Shown: positions 27,701 to 42,743 of the stretch, piece by piece
How the letters are laid out: each line of letters opens with the position of its first letter
Numbering within the stretch: the stretch's first letter is position 1
Origin: Floccularia luteovirens
Lineage: Eukaryota; Basidiomycota; Agaricomycetes; Agaricales; Squamanitaceae
NCBI GenBank assembly: GCA_009739215.1
Contig: VSJF01000002.1
Span: forward strand, 1,922,001 to 1,986,000
DNA length: 64,000 bases
Direction of reading: 5' to 3'
Notes under the pieces: generated by a model
What the model was told of the DNA's origin: nothing
The model's database searches: none
The model's input: only the letters and a program-made list of their open reading frames with translations
Program-made: the position numbers and the translations under genes

Positions 27701-27924
27701 TGACGATAATGTCTAGAGAAGGGAGCAGAATTTGGGTTGGGAGGAAAGAGGTCGTAGTTTGAGTGGTCTGGAGTGTCCATAGGGTCGTGATGATCGAAGG
27801 GATGGTTGTGTAGAGAAGGATGAGAAGAGGAATTGTTATCTGTGTGTATAAAAGACTGATCCAAATCGTTTTGAGGGTAGATGGAATGTTGCTGAGATGA
27901 GTTTGTTGAAAAATCGAGGGACAT
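24795..27924 (-). CDS. CSL-family transcription factor (CBF11/CBF12, Su(H)/LAG1-like)
   Basis: It is a DNA-binding protein of the CSL family, whose animal members act in Notch signalling; fungi have CSL but not Notch. The N-terminal 300 residues are disordered and rich in Ser, Pro, His and Asn. The Rel-homology N domain then starts with YVRTPNRLAFGERTIIVMSS and the hallmark KVAQKSYGTEKR joined by an intron to FLCPPP. The beta-trefoil domain has SLFHRLRSQTVSTKYLCVSG. The C-terminal domain carries a Pro-rich insert and a Ser-rich basic insert (PKKRRSTSSASG) before LWQVDIGETSVWTIVGT, DQIRYNFYVPPVLF and the last RRPIILIRSDGVVFPS. The long inserts and N-terminal extension are typical of fungal forms. 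The start is the ATG at 27924 (MSLDFSTNSSQQHS). Confidence 0.94.
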
Positions 27925-30454
27925 TTTTGAAAGGAGCAGCAGAGCTCAGCAGAGGAAAGGACATTAGCAAGGGATGTTTTCAAATTTATAACTTTCTTCT
28001 CCCCGCGGATTCCGGCTTAAACGCCCAAGATCATAGATTTGCCTCCGTAGCTCATCCTACTCTACAGAGCCTTGATAGCCTTACTCTCCACCTTCCCTTC
28101 CCCCTCCGCTCCGACTCATGCCCTTATCCCCCCGATTGGCCTCTCCTCTATACCCTCTCTCCAGCACCGTATGGCTCCCCTTCTTGCCGTGTCGGCGGAT
28201 TTATTAGATCTCATCTCTGATCATTGCCAATCGATCTCACTTGCCTATTCGGGCCACCTTTTCGGCTCTTTCCGTCTGCTATTACTCCGTCATTTGGTAC
28301 CATTTGCCCGTCTCTGTTTACTTTTTATCATTCATTCATTCATTCATTCATTTCTCTTCACTCTCTCTTTATTTTTTCTTTCTCCGTTTCTCTCTTACTT
28401 GATGCTTCTGCCCAATATTGACTCGGCATTATCCGAGAAGTTATGTGACGGCATCGGTATTTTTCTGCACATGGATCGTCTCTTCGGGCTGTCGGCCCCA
28501 CTCTATGGAAGCTTTGTCTGGGATAATACTTCACAAGCCTTCACTCTATATTACTTACAGCTTTTATTCTTTACTTATATCACTTGCTGACACATTTTAC
28601 AACCCAAGTACATACTGCCCCATCTTGTGCCTGGCGGCGGTATGAACCACGATGGTTGATGAAACTCAGTTTGGTCTTTCGGCACATCCACTAACAAACT
28701 GCGCAATGCACAAATAACTCACAAAAGGGTATCGGCCGATCTAGTCAAGCTTTACAATCAATTTTCGTTAATTATAGCTAAAATACTGTTACTTATCAGA
28801 TGAAAGCCATGTGGGCGGAACTGCCGGCATCATATAATACATAATTATTATTCATATTTCAAAAGAAATGAGTAAAACAAGGGTTGAACACGACTAGCTC
28901 AGTATTTCAATGACCCGACTCAATTGATCTCCACTGCTTTCTCAACCGAAAAAGGGCCAATACATCTATATATGATATATATGACATGAACGGGAACCCT
29001 GATAAATTACTTGCAGACGCACGACTACAAAAAAAATCAATGTGGAAGCAGTGTTACACGGAGACTGACCACCGCACCCGGCAGTCACCAGACATAGAAG
29101 TTGTGTCGCTTTTCGCAAGATTGCGCACATCCATCATTGTTAGGATGCCCCACCCTCTGTTTATACATGTATTTGGCTTCTTCATCGCTTCAAAAACCGT
29201 GAGATCCTTGTCCACCCCATCATGATGAACAGTTTCGAAGAACAACTCTATAAATCAGAAATGGAGGAGCTAGGCAGTTTCAATCCCATGCCGAGTCCTG
29301 TGATGCACCGCTCTCGAAATCCTATCCACTTTTCCATTTTTATGCGAGTTAAAAACTTTAAATGTAAAAACCTTTTAGCAGTTGGGGTATCAGGAACAGC
29401 ACCTACCTTGCCAGTAATTTTAGCATCGCCTGCGAATACTGCGGGTAAACAGAACTCTAGGTGGGTCATTAGATCGTCAATTGAGTTCTGTAGCAGAACA
29501 TCTTTGGAGGTGTGTTGTCCCTCCCATCATAATACCACCTTATTCAATAGAATTATGCGAGGAGAACCAATTTCGATAGGGTACAATCATTCTACTGACG
29601 GGGATGACGCCATGGCATCATCGCCGCATGACTAGACGACCTTGGAGATGTGCTCTTTTTGCCTAATGAGATTTTTTGATGTTGAAAGTCAACGTGCGAA
29701 CGCAAAAAACTGCCTTATTTTACTTGTCTTCGATACTAGCATGTGATTTTTGACCCAGTAATCAAAAAATCCATACTGCTAGGTTGAGGTAAACCTACAA
29801 AAGCCTTGCAGAATTGATAGAAGATGTGGCGTTTGTACCTTTATCCGTAACGTGTGGTATACGAAATGCTGGCCATCCAAAAGTCTGATAAATTGACGGC
29901 AAGAAAAGAAGCCAGTAGATATATGGTCCGGGAAGTCGGTGGTGCCTTCAGGTTCAAATCGGTTCTTGAGGTGTCCGTCGTATAACCAAAGAGAAACAAG
30001 CAGCACAGTCGCGCAATAACGAAGAGTGGCTGTAGTAGCAGAAGAAAGTCACTGTGAGTGAATTGGCCATTGATTTTGCGCCCATGCACTGATGTGGAAC
30101 GTTGTAGAGTGAATGAGGTGTAAGAGTCGTATTAATCGCTTTGCAAGGGTTCGGAGTTTTAATTGTCAGTGTTGCGAGTCCCCACGAGTAACAACCAATA
30201 ACCAATGAAGGATGGTGTTACCATAAGCACTTGCCTTCATCCTCGCTGGCTCTGAGTACAGAGCCTGCTACAGTCTTGCTTATTGATATCTTCGGACTGG
30301 CCCAGGGTTGGCCGCTCCGTCATTTATATTACCTTTGTATACAGACCGTTCTACTGGTTTTATACAAAATTAACAAAAATCCCCCTCGGATATCCTCTTT
30401 TTTACTAGGTTTCAGTCTTCAAGCAGCATAACTTGCTCTGTTCATTGAATACCA
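27925..30454. other. Gene-poor region upstream of CSL; only weak coding hints
   Basis: The first 600 bases are rich in C and T and probably form the CSL promoter and 5' leader. A TCAT microsatellite lies at 28328-28351. On the minus strand between about 29050 and 30010 there are three frames with a somewhat coding look (for example FETVHHDGVDKDLTVFEAMK near 29060-29240), but I recognise no family and could not join them into one gene with sure splice sites. I call no gene here. Confidence 0.4.
28328..28351. repeat. TCAT tetranucleotide microsatellite, six units
   Basis: Six perfect tandem TCAT units lie in the pyrimidine-rich sequence upstream of the CSL gene. This is a simple repeat with no inferred function. 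Confidence 0.9.
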
Positions 30455-32164
30455 ATGTCGGGTCCTTCGTATCGTCTACAGACACCCCGCCCGCGACGAG
30501 CGCCTTCACCTTTAAACTTTGAAACCTCGTCATCGCAAAGGTCTTCGGTTTTGAATAACCAAGACACTCAAACACTCCTTTATGACCTCCCTTCCACAAT
30601 GTCGCCTCCGAATAGTCCCCGGCCTAGTGGACGTCTAGTCTCCCCAACTTCACCTTCATTTGCGAGGTCAAGGGCTACAAGAACAGGGAGGCCGACACCA
30701 CCCCCGAGTAACCGCAATCGGTCTGCAACACCATCCGGAGCAGCAGCAAGCGAACTCGAAACGTTTGCAGAGTACTGTCGGGCTTGGTGGGCAATACAGT
30801 ACCGTTTAATTAAAAGTAATACTAACCCATTGGGATAGGTATTACGATCAAGACGATAACTCAGGCCGTTTAATGACACAGACGCTCACTACACTACCCC
30901 CATCGCAGAAGGCGCCTTTTTCGCGGTTACAAGCATCCATTAGATCTGGCTTTCATCGTTCAATCAACGCACGTAGACATGCAGAGTTTCAGGCTCACCT
31001 CAGCGCAACACAACCAGGTGGTTCATTAATGCCCCATGCTAGAGCAAATCCAAGGAGTGGGGAAGCGGAGAAAGGTATATAAGAAATTCCCATATTTCTC
31101 GAGCTTATCTGATGAAACAAAGAACGCTACGAGCGTCTGGACCGGTTCATCAGAAGTTGGTGTACCATGGGAATGCCTGGAACGAAGCCATTCTTTGAAG
31201 CGTATGTTTATTCTGATTTACTCAGGCCTATCCCTATCTTGTTTATGTTATGTATCATCTTTTGATATACCAGACTTTGGGCTATTCTGCGTCTTCAAGT
31301 GATTCCGGAGAACCTTGGTGGAGCTGGATGCAATAGAATCGAGTGGGAGCTCGATGATGCTGTTTTCAAAGAGGCCGCGTAAGTTATTGATGACATGTTT
31401 GAGATTTTCTAACGAAGAATCATTTAGAGGGAAAGAATTCATGTTAGAAGCTACAGATGTTCTGAAAGGAGTGCGTCTTTTCCGTATACTTTGTTGCGTT
31501 ATATTAATAATATAGTCTACCACATCAGGTTCTCGCCTTTGAAGAAGTATCATCATCAAAAACCCCATCCCCTGACCATAGCCACCGACCATTGTCGGGT
31601 TTCTCTGAAGTTCATAGTCGCTCAAAATCACAGCCACTCACGTCTGATAAGAAAACTGTCATTCATTCAAATCGAGCACGAGCACCGAGTGATCCTTTCT
31701 TGGACACACCAGCAGTCTCTCGTTCACTCGCATCGTCCTCCTCCCATTCCTCACAAGATGCACCCGTACAACCTGAGAATCCCCTAGCAGATTCTCAGCC
31801 TACCAGTAATAACGTCTTTGCTGACGACCCTGGTCCCACATTGCGCAGTGATTTTCCATATGATGATGCAAACGAGGAGTACCTACGGATTTGGACCTCT
31901 CCAGATCTCGCAAACTCTGAAATCCTCAAGCTCCTCAGACTCTTCCCTTCTTTTGTCTCTAGACGACCGCTACCGAGGTTCCCTATATCATCGAATCCGC
32001 GCCACGTGGATATCGAAGAGGGCGATGATGACGGGCTTGAGGGAAATCGAATCCATTTTGGGACAGGTTCTATGTGGGTTAGCGCGAAGCAACGCAGTGA
32101 TGGGTGGGTGGGGAATTGGTGGACACAATTTGTTCTCTGGTGGCGGAAGATCTTCTGCTGCTAG
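30455..32164 (+). CDS. Protein of unknown function with C-terminal Cys-Cys
   Basis: I recognise no named family. Six exons join cleanly in frame to about 430 residues. The N-terminus is Ser/Pro/Arg-rich and disordered. A compact middle part follows (ELETFAEYCRAWYYDQDDNS across an intron, RLQASIRSGFHRSINARRHAEFQ, RYERLDRFIRSWCTMGMPG, FFEALWAILRLQV, LEATDVLKGVLAFEE). A second polar linker leads to EEYLRIWTSPDLANSEILKLLRLFPSF. The protein ends NWWTQFVLWWRKIFCC: an aromatic, amphipathic end with two terminal Cys that could be lipid-modified by palmitoylation or Rab-type prenylation. Membrane attachment is an inference. The start at 30455 (MSGPSYRLQTPRPRR) is the first ATG of the frame. Confidence 0.78.
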
Positions 32165-35100
32165 ATCTCCCACTCACTCCTTGTTCTTTCTGTATGTATT
32201 TCTGTCTTATCTGGACACACTTCAATCATGTGCCCCAGTATTCACAGTTTTGGTCACACAACCGCTACACTTCTTTGTTTTCGTATTTCTTTCTTTCATT
32301 TGAACTACAGGACCTAAAGGGATGCGGACTTCTAGCAACGAGATACACTCACTTTCCCTCACGGTCATTTTGACATATTTACTACAATCATATACATAGG
32401 GCAAATGTCATCCTGGTTGCTGACGCATGTACGTTAACTTTTATGGTCCTGGTTGGAAGTATTTATCCGACAAGTCACACTATCAAGGAGCTATCATGGG
32501 AATAGGATTGTTACCTTGCAGCCAAGAGTGCTTCCATAAGTAGATGTTCTTAACGTATGATCTTGGTTCAAGGTTACCCAAAATACAGTGCCATAATGCC
32601 GGTCAGTGGACCTCGAGCAGAAGACGACGAGATGGGGGTTCAAAAGTTGAGTTTCGGGTTTCAGCTGACAGTTTTGATCTTGAAGGGGAGCGTTAATCCG
32701 TTGACCGGTGTATATATCTCTTTGAGGGTGACTTCTTCCAGTTCCTTCGCCCTGACATGACACGCGCGTCAATAAGCTCGCAATTATTAACAGCTGCGGC
32801 CAATGCCAAAATTTCTAATCAGAAGCTCCTTCCAATTTTTGTCTCAACTCTCAGGGACCTTCCCCTCCAGATCAAGTGTTATGATGAGATCTGGAGATAT
32901 GCTTTTTCTTTTTTTCCTTCCAAACAAATTACGATGCCATGGATTTAACGCAATCTTGTCCATTGCGGAGTGCCGTTCCAGCATAATGGACTTCTTTAAG
33001 CAATGAAGCTACAGATCGTTACTTTCAAACATGGGACAAACGTCCGTTTATGAAACAATTACTGCTGTTGTTGTGTATACTGTAGTTGTTATTTTACAAA
33101 CATCACTTCAAATCTAAAGATGTCGCCGATGGCATGCAATTCTCCATGGCTTTGACATCTTCCCATGAAAAGTAGACAGGATGTCTCGTATACGAAGCAC
33201 GTAGCAAAGAGTTTTTTGGTTACCCATGAATCATACATACATACTTCATTTGACGGGTGCAATAAACGAGTAATATGGATTCTGAAACCGCGAACGCCTC
33301 CCAGGTACCGCATCGAGCGGACTTATATCCTATGGGTCTTAGAAGCTTATTAGCTTCGGTCATACGGCCATAGCTCGGGCGTCCCCCCAGTCACCAGAAA
33401 TGTGGGTGAATGTTCAAGATGAGAACCAACCATTTACATCTGTTCAAAACCGCGACGGTCCTCGCCTTCTTTTGATTTATAAGGTCGCCTACCGTTTAGC
33501 CGAAAGCACCAATCATTTATTAATACCCGCACAGCACACAGTTCTGATAAAGGAATGATTCTCCACGTAACACAAGTTGCATTTCAAGGAAAAACAAAAG
33601 GGAGTCAAAAGGACTAATACTTTGTACACACATGGGAAATCTCAGTGATGGGTTCTTCCCAGACTTCACTTCCGAAGTTACACCATCTTTTTTCCCATGC
33701 AAGCGTGGTTCTGTTGTTTCATAGGAAGGGCAGAAAGCACTTTGCTTGGAAAGCTAAAAACACCTTTGATGTTCCATTGATCGATTACCGCTCTGGTGAA
33801 CCTGGAACATCAGTTCACCATGGGTTGTAGAAATCCCCTGGCATCCTGGAGGGAGGGGAGACTGGCAAAGGGGGAGCGAATAGCCGAGATAATCAAAACA
33901 AAGTTGAGCTTATTTTTAAAACCTCACCTTGTTTTTTAAGGAAACAAACAAATGTCTTGATTCTTTGCGGTTCGAACTCTTCCTACTTGAAAAGGTCCCG
34001 AGGTTCGTTCTGTCAACTCGAAAAAGGAATTTCGATGATCATAGGTATAGCCTCACATCTATAATTACGGAGTAATCATTTGTCAACCAGTCGGCACACA
34101 AAAGAGTCTGTTAGGACAGAGGGTCCACCTACCATATAGAGAATCCAAAGAAATAGAGCTTGTGAGATAGGATCTGAATGTGTATTATATCACTGATGAT
34201 TGGCGATTGTGATAATTGTGCAAATGTTGGTACAAATCGTGTCCGAGATGGGGGCGTCGTTTTCTGATGATCGTGAAAGACAGACACCTTATCAGTAAAA
34301 AAAACCTTATTACAACTCTGAGCGACATGTGTTGGTTGGTCATTTGTCCATTCTTGCAGATGGAAAATCCATTTCTGAACGTTATCCCTCAACGTTTCTT
34401 TTCCAGTCCCTTATACAAGCCAATAGGGCTCATCAGGGACTTTTTCACTATTCTTTTGTTCCTTTCGCCAATTTCCCTGTATCCTAAAGTTGACTTTAAT
34501 CAGCTGACGAACCCAGACAAAGTTTGAGAACAAACCCGGACTTTATGAGGCCCGTGTATGCCTTCTTTTTTATCTGTAAAGACAAAGTTGAGGGATTATA
34601 ACCACTCTCGTGAAGTAGGGGAGGCTCGGAGTTCGGCTAGGATGTTGGTATCTGGTTAGTCCTCTTGGTTGTATTTAGAATCTAGAATGAATTTAATTTC
34701 GTAATGTTTGCATAAAGCGCGCACATTCGTATTGTTGAAATGAAATGCTAGTGCCGTTAATTGATGTGATTCGAAATATGCGGCGTACATACAAAAGTGT
34801 TTCAGAGGACACGGCATCATGGCGGCACTTTAGCTATTTATGAGAAAAATTGCACCCGTCTAGGTCTGATCCTGTGATTCTTGTCATGATGGGCAGGCTC
34901 TTATTTTTGTTTGAATTTACAGATTAGAACATGCGTGATATTCTGATATTCTGCAATCTTGATTCAGAATACCGTAACACTGGACATTATATGAATTATA
35001 TTCACACTGACCGCACAATAGAACATGATAACGTCAAGAAGTTCAATGAAATCGAGATTGTTGAGTACAAGACAGCAATATGGAGTGGAAGTCCAATAAT

Positions 35101-35193
35101 CGTAATCATATAAGACATATTATAAATGCAACTCTGATAAGTATGGTGAATTTACATGTCAAAGAACCATCGCGTACACGCCGTGCTTCAGCT
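32165..35193. other. Gene-poor region, no supported gene
   Basis: In three kilobases I can support no gene. There are hints on the minus strand at about 32500-33000, where MLERHSAMDKIALNPW runs to LDLEGKVPE and joins through a very short possible intron to KILALAAAVNNCELIDARVM, after which the frame is unclear. A short ACAT-type repeat lies near 33231-33244. The rest is AT-rich with many stops. It may include long untranslated ends or decayed genes. Confidence 0.4.
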
Positions 35194-35832
35194 TCAACGG
35201 CGGCGTTCTTCTTGTAGTGCTCTCAATCGAGCGGTCAAGCTGGAGGCAGATCATTGAGTAGAACTCACAAAATAGAAGGAAGATGTTCCTCACGATTTCA
35301 CTTGCCTCTCAAGTTCCTGAATTCGTTCTTTCTTCGACTCGTTGCTCCTCTCTGCCGCAACTCGCCTCCTCTCCAATTTACGCACATATTCCGGAATGTC
35401 CGCAAGATTTGCTATGAGATCTGCTATTGCATTGGCAGATAGCTCGCCCTTCCCAGTTTTTGTTTTGTATAAGCCTTGCGAGCGACTGTGCGAGTTCTGG
35501 CTTGGAATTTGGGAAGCCTAATAATAACGTTCGATTATGACCGAAACGCGAAACAGTATATGGTAGAATTCACTGAAAGCCTTGCCCATGGCGTGTTGCC
35601 CTCCACGGGATTGTGATCTCCTTTGATTGTAAGGGTGGACATTGTACTATTCACACAGGGTTGTGAAGAATTTGGGGTGTTTGTGGGAGTTCTGTAACTA
35701 TCGATCGTAAAGTCATCCTCGTCGTCACCTTTACAAGACAAGGTTAGTATTGTTGTTTTTGAGACAATATGAACACGCACTTTTACTGTGATCACTAAAG
35801 TTGGTGTCATATATGTCGTCAAAGGTAGGCAT
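35194..35832 (-). CDS. Small coiled-coil protein of unknown function
   Basis: Four short exons join in frame: 35832-35781, 35728-35574, 35517-35294 and 35239-35194. The protein is about 158 residues. It begins MPTFDDIYDTNFSDHSKSDDEDDF, an acidic start, followed by a Thr/Ser/Asn-rich middle. The C-terminal half is a strong coiled coil: GKGELSANAIADLIANLADI, then PEYVRKLERRRVAAERSN, KKERIQELERQVKS and LTARLRALQEERRR before the stop. All three introns have GT-AG ends and sizes of 52-56 bases. The third and fourth exons contain no ATG of their own and would be easy to miss. An upstream in-frame ATG at 35994 exists, but the acidic start at 35832 looks more natural. The family is unknown to me. Confidence 0.72.
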
Positions 35833-36355
35833 AGCCTCGAATGGTGTTGCAAGCCAAAACAGCAGGGTAAAGGCGAGAAATGTATTTGTCCCTCTGATGA
35901 TCGTCTGACGTTTGAGTGATGGGTGGCGGTGACAGTTATCAAAGTTCACAGATGCATAATTACATCTATTTGAACGGGCAGCAAGGGAGTTCACTTCAAA
36001 AATAACACTAGGAACAAGCGCAGTGCAGCAGGAAGGAGTGTGCTTTCAACCCTCTGAATATAAAATGTAAACGAGCATGAACGCAGGGATATCGGAGGTA
36101 GTACCGGCGAGTCCGGTCACATAATGTCACAATTCTATTTAATCTCCAATATTAGAGCCATTGTTCAGATATTACAATGGTGAAACCGCTGAAGAGCTTA
36201 TATCCCGAATATCAGATGTACCAACAATGTGGAAAGAAATGTCACAATTTGTATAAAGTATAACTTTCTTATGATAAACTATAATAAACAACTTGTTACT
36301 ATCTGAATTAAAATAATACTCATCATTCAAGTCTGAAACCACATAAACTTATGCT
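35833..36355. promoter_or_regulatory. Intergenic region between divergent coiled-coil and PSMG4-like genes
   Basis: About 520 bases separate the two start codons. The half next to the PSMG4-like gene is very AT-rich. No coding exon is clear, apart from a possible N-terminal extension of the coiled-coil gene up to 35994. Both promoters are expected here. Confidence 0.45.
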
Positions 36356-36981
36356 ATGACTCCAATTCCCTATCCAATTTATGTTAGTACGAGGGGCCTA
36401 ATACCTGCAAGCCGTTCGCTGCCAGCATTAGCGTTACAAGTGACAAGGATGACGGGAGCTTACATGCTCTGGATTGGGTTAGCTAGTGACTTTCGCGAGG
36501 AAATTGAAAAAGCGCCCTGGTCGGGCAGTCTTTCCAAGGATTGGGCTTGCGCTATGCCCCCTGAAAATGTATGCCTGTTCATACAGTTGAGAAACAGTAG
36601 GTGCTCATGGCTGTGTGTTTCTCAGCCAGCTTCGACATCAGTAGCCACCTCTATTTTCCAAACATCAGGTTCGGGTATTGCACTGTCAATGGCACAGCGT
36701 TTGGGTAAGACTTTCATTTGTGACAGTACTGTGTCTCATGCATTTTTACGACAGCGAAAAGGTTTAATAAACAAATATTCTTGTCGGTAGATTTGCCTGA
36801 GGACAGTGATAGATTTGTGGAAGCTGAGAAGGGGATTGTAGAGGAGGTTGAAACACATGAAGCTGCATATGAAGCAAAGGCAGCTGCAGACAAGAAGGCA
36901 GTAGAAAAAGAAGCAGAGAGAAAGGCAGCTATGGACAATGCAGTTGCAGAAGGTAAAGTTATTGTGACCTTGAGGGATTAA
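36356..36981 (+). CDS. PSMG4: Proteasome assembly chaperone 4-like protein
   Basis: It is predicted to act with PSMG3 (yeast Poc4/Irc25) in assembly of the 20S alpha ring. Three exons give about 170 residues. The family pattern is visible: LALQVTRMTGAYMLWIGLA early; then PASTSVATSIFQTSGSGIAL, SMAQRLAKRFNKQIFLSVDL across the second intron, and a final EEV stretch. Human PSMG4 has the same order (a MRLTDSLFLWVG-like segment, then STSLLG, LAQRLARKTNKQVFVS). The C-terminus carries an extra charged helix rich in Ala, Glu and Lys (YEAKAAADKKAVEKEAERKA) beyond the usual end. Such short, diverged genes are often left unannotated. Confidence 0.8.
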
Positions 36982-37231
36982 AGAGTACAAGTAGTATGTA
37001 GTATTGTAGTATGTAGTCACTGTAAGTCAGCCTTGAACTTGATTTGCTAGCGGAGCATCGATTACCAAGGCGGTCAAAGTTCCAACCCTGAACCCCTTAC
37101 ACTGCTCAACAGTCCCGCCGTCATTCCACATTCATTCAGTCCAACTGCCGTCGACGTTGGGGTTGTATTTGACGTCGAGATTAGAAGGCATTGACAGTTG
37201 ACCAACGACTCTAGGTCTTCCCTCCCGAAAC

Positions 37232-41292
<4,061 letters not shown>

Positions 41293-41644
41293 TCTGTCTA
41301 AGGGATATTTTTCTGTGCGTAGAACCATAAGCAGAGTGATATGAAGAACCCATCATTTAACTCTTCCTGCATAGTGTTTTCGTCCTCACGATCTCCTGCT
41401 TTGACATTGCTGTCTGTTGCGTTCTGGCGGGCTCATTACTCATAACAGGGTTGTGCATTGTTGTCTTCGTAAGGAATTTAATGTTAACTGTGATTCCTTC
41501 ATATATGTTCCATGTACTTCTTCTATCAATCATGGCATTATATCAAACCCCCATAACTATACTTTGTTCAATTTTTCCTCAATTTCCCATGCCCCAGCCC
41601 AATACTGAACTTGACATTGCAACCCTTTTTGTTCTCCTTCTTTC

Positions 41645-42612
41645 TCAATCCAGTCGCTGCAATCCGCGATAGCTCCTGCAAAACACTACATCTTGGCTGT
41701 AGAAATTTGATCAGATACAATTGAAATCTGAAGAAAACGCGCTGATTGCCTTCGAAGCCGTAATATGGGACAAAAATCATTTGTACCATCCCCGACATAA
41801 ATGACACGGTCATATGCTGGTGCATGTTTTTTGAGAAAGGCATCCAGTTCTTCACCTAACATAAATAATAAAACTAAGGTCTAGGAAAACAGTTTTATTA
41901 GTGCGACTTGCCTTTGCACATATTCGGACTGCAGCCAACTTTGCAGCTGTGCTGTTTCATATCAGGGCTGATCCTGCGATTCAGTTTAAGAAGTCCTGAG
42001 TTCTCCCAACTTGCAGGGTTTGTGATGATCTCTTCGAAAAGTGATTCTAACCCTTTAGACTACGATGAGAATGTGAGCAGCTCATGTAAATTCATCTATG
42101 GATGAGATACTTCTAAGATCGTTGATATGAACACTGAGTTTGCATTGGACAAACACAAGAATGTAGTTGTTCCACGGCTTTTGAGAGAACTTACACCTCG
42201 AACCATAGCAGGATGCTAACAGCTTTGGTGAATAGATAATAACAGCAAAGTGGGTCTTGAGCATACGAAAGGCATAATTCTCAAAGCCCCTTCGATTTGA
42301 TCTCTCGTGATCCCCCGGGCATGAGCCTCCTTCAATGACTGTGCCCTTGACAAGGATGTTCAACAGAACATTGAATGAGAACCAACCCCGTCTTACACAA
42401 GATCAGTCCATTGTATCTCGTCTTTTAAGTTTCTCATTTTACGGCGGAGATCTGGTGCTAAAACTTCAAATATCCATCGGTCCGTATCTTGATCAGCCAT
42501 TGACCTGGCGGAAAAAGGAATCAATATGACAGGTAGATTCAGAGAACAAGTATACGAACCAGTCAAAGTCAAAGACAACCAGTTGTCTATTAACTGGAGA
42601 TAGTTGGGCCAT
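41645..42612 (-). CDS. PHOSPHO1/2-type HAD phosphatase, frame broken near the 3' end
   Basis: It is a HAD-superfamily phosphatase of the PHOSPHO group, whose members act on phosphoethanolamine, phosphocholine or pyridoxal phosphate; the substrate here is not known. The start MAQLSPVNRQLVVFDFDWS carries the DxD nucleophile motif, split by an intron. ADQDTDRWIFEVLAPDLRR, the ARGITRDQIEGALRIMPF region, IITNPASW, CKVGCSPNMCKGEELDAF and DRVIYVGDGTNDFCPILRLR (motif with GDG.ND) follow. Two introns, 41856-41911 and 41697-41749, fit only as GC-AG. After SYRGLQR an extra base at 41652 brings a stop at 41645; in the next frame the expected family tail (IEKEGE, CQVQYWAGAWEIEE) continues to 41557. So the true gene may end at 41557. 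Confidence 0.9.
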
Positions 42613-42743
42613 TTTGTAGATTGTGTAGTGTGTAGTTAACTGTTAACGTTAACTTTTAATATTAAGATAGGGGCTTGGGAGTGCTTACATAATGAATGCC
42701 CATATCTTTGTGTTGAGGCTGTTTTCGAGGTTTTCGCTGTTTT
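42613..42743. promoter_or_regulatory. Shared intergenic region between divergent phosphatase and TFB1 genes
   Basis: Only 131 bases separate the two start codons, the tightest head-to-head pair in the window. It is AT-rich around 42630-42670. A shared promoter is inferred. Confidence 0.5.

Noticed and set aside
28072..28590. 172-residue open frame on the plus strand
   Set aside because: It is a low-complexity product of pyrimidine-rich promoter DNA and a TCAT repeat, with no domain and no exon partners.
29222..29635. 137-residue open frame on the plus strand
   Set aside because: No family resemblance; overlaps equally plausible frames on the other strand, so neither can be called.
33968..33982. 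GGTTCGAACT, a tRNA B-box-like string
   Set aside because: The 75 bases before it do not fold as a tRNA and lack an A box.
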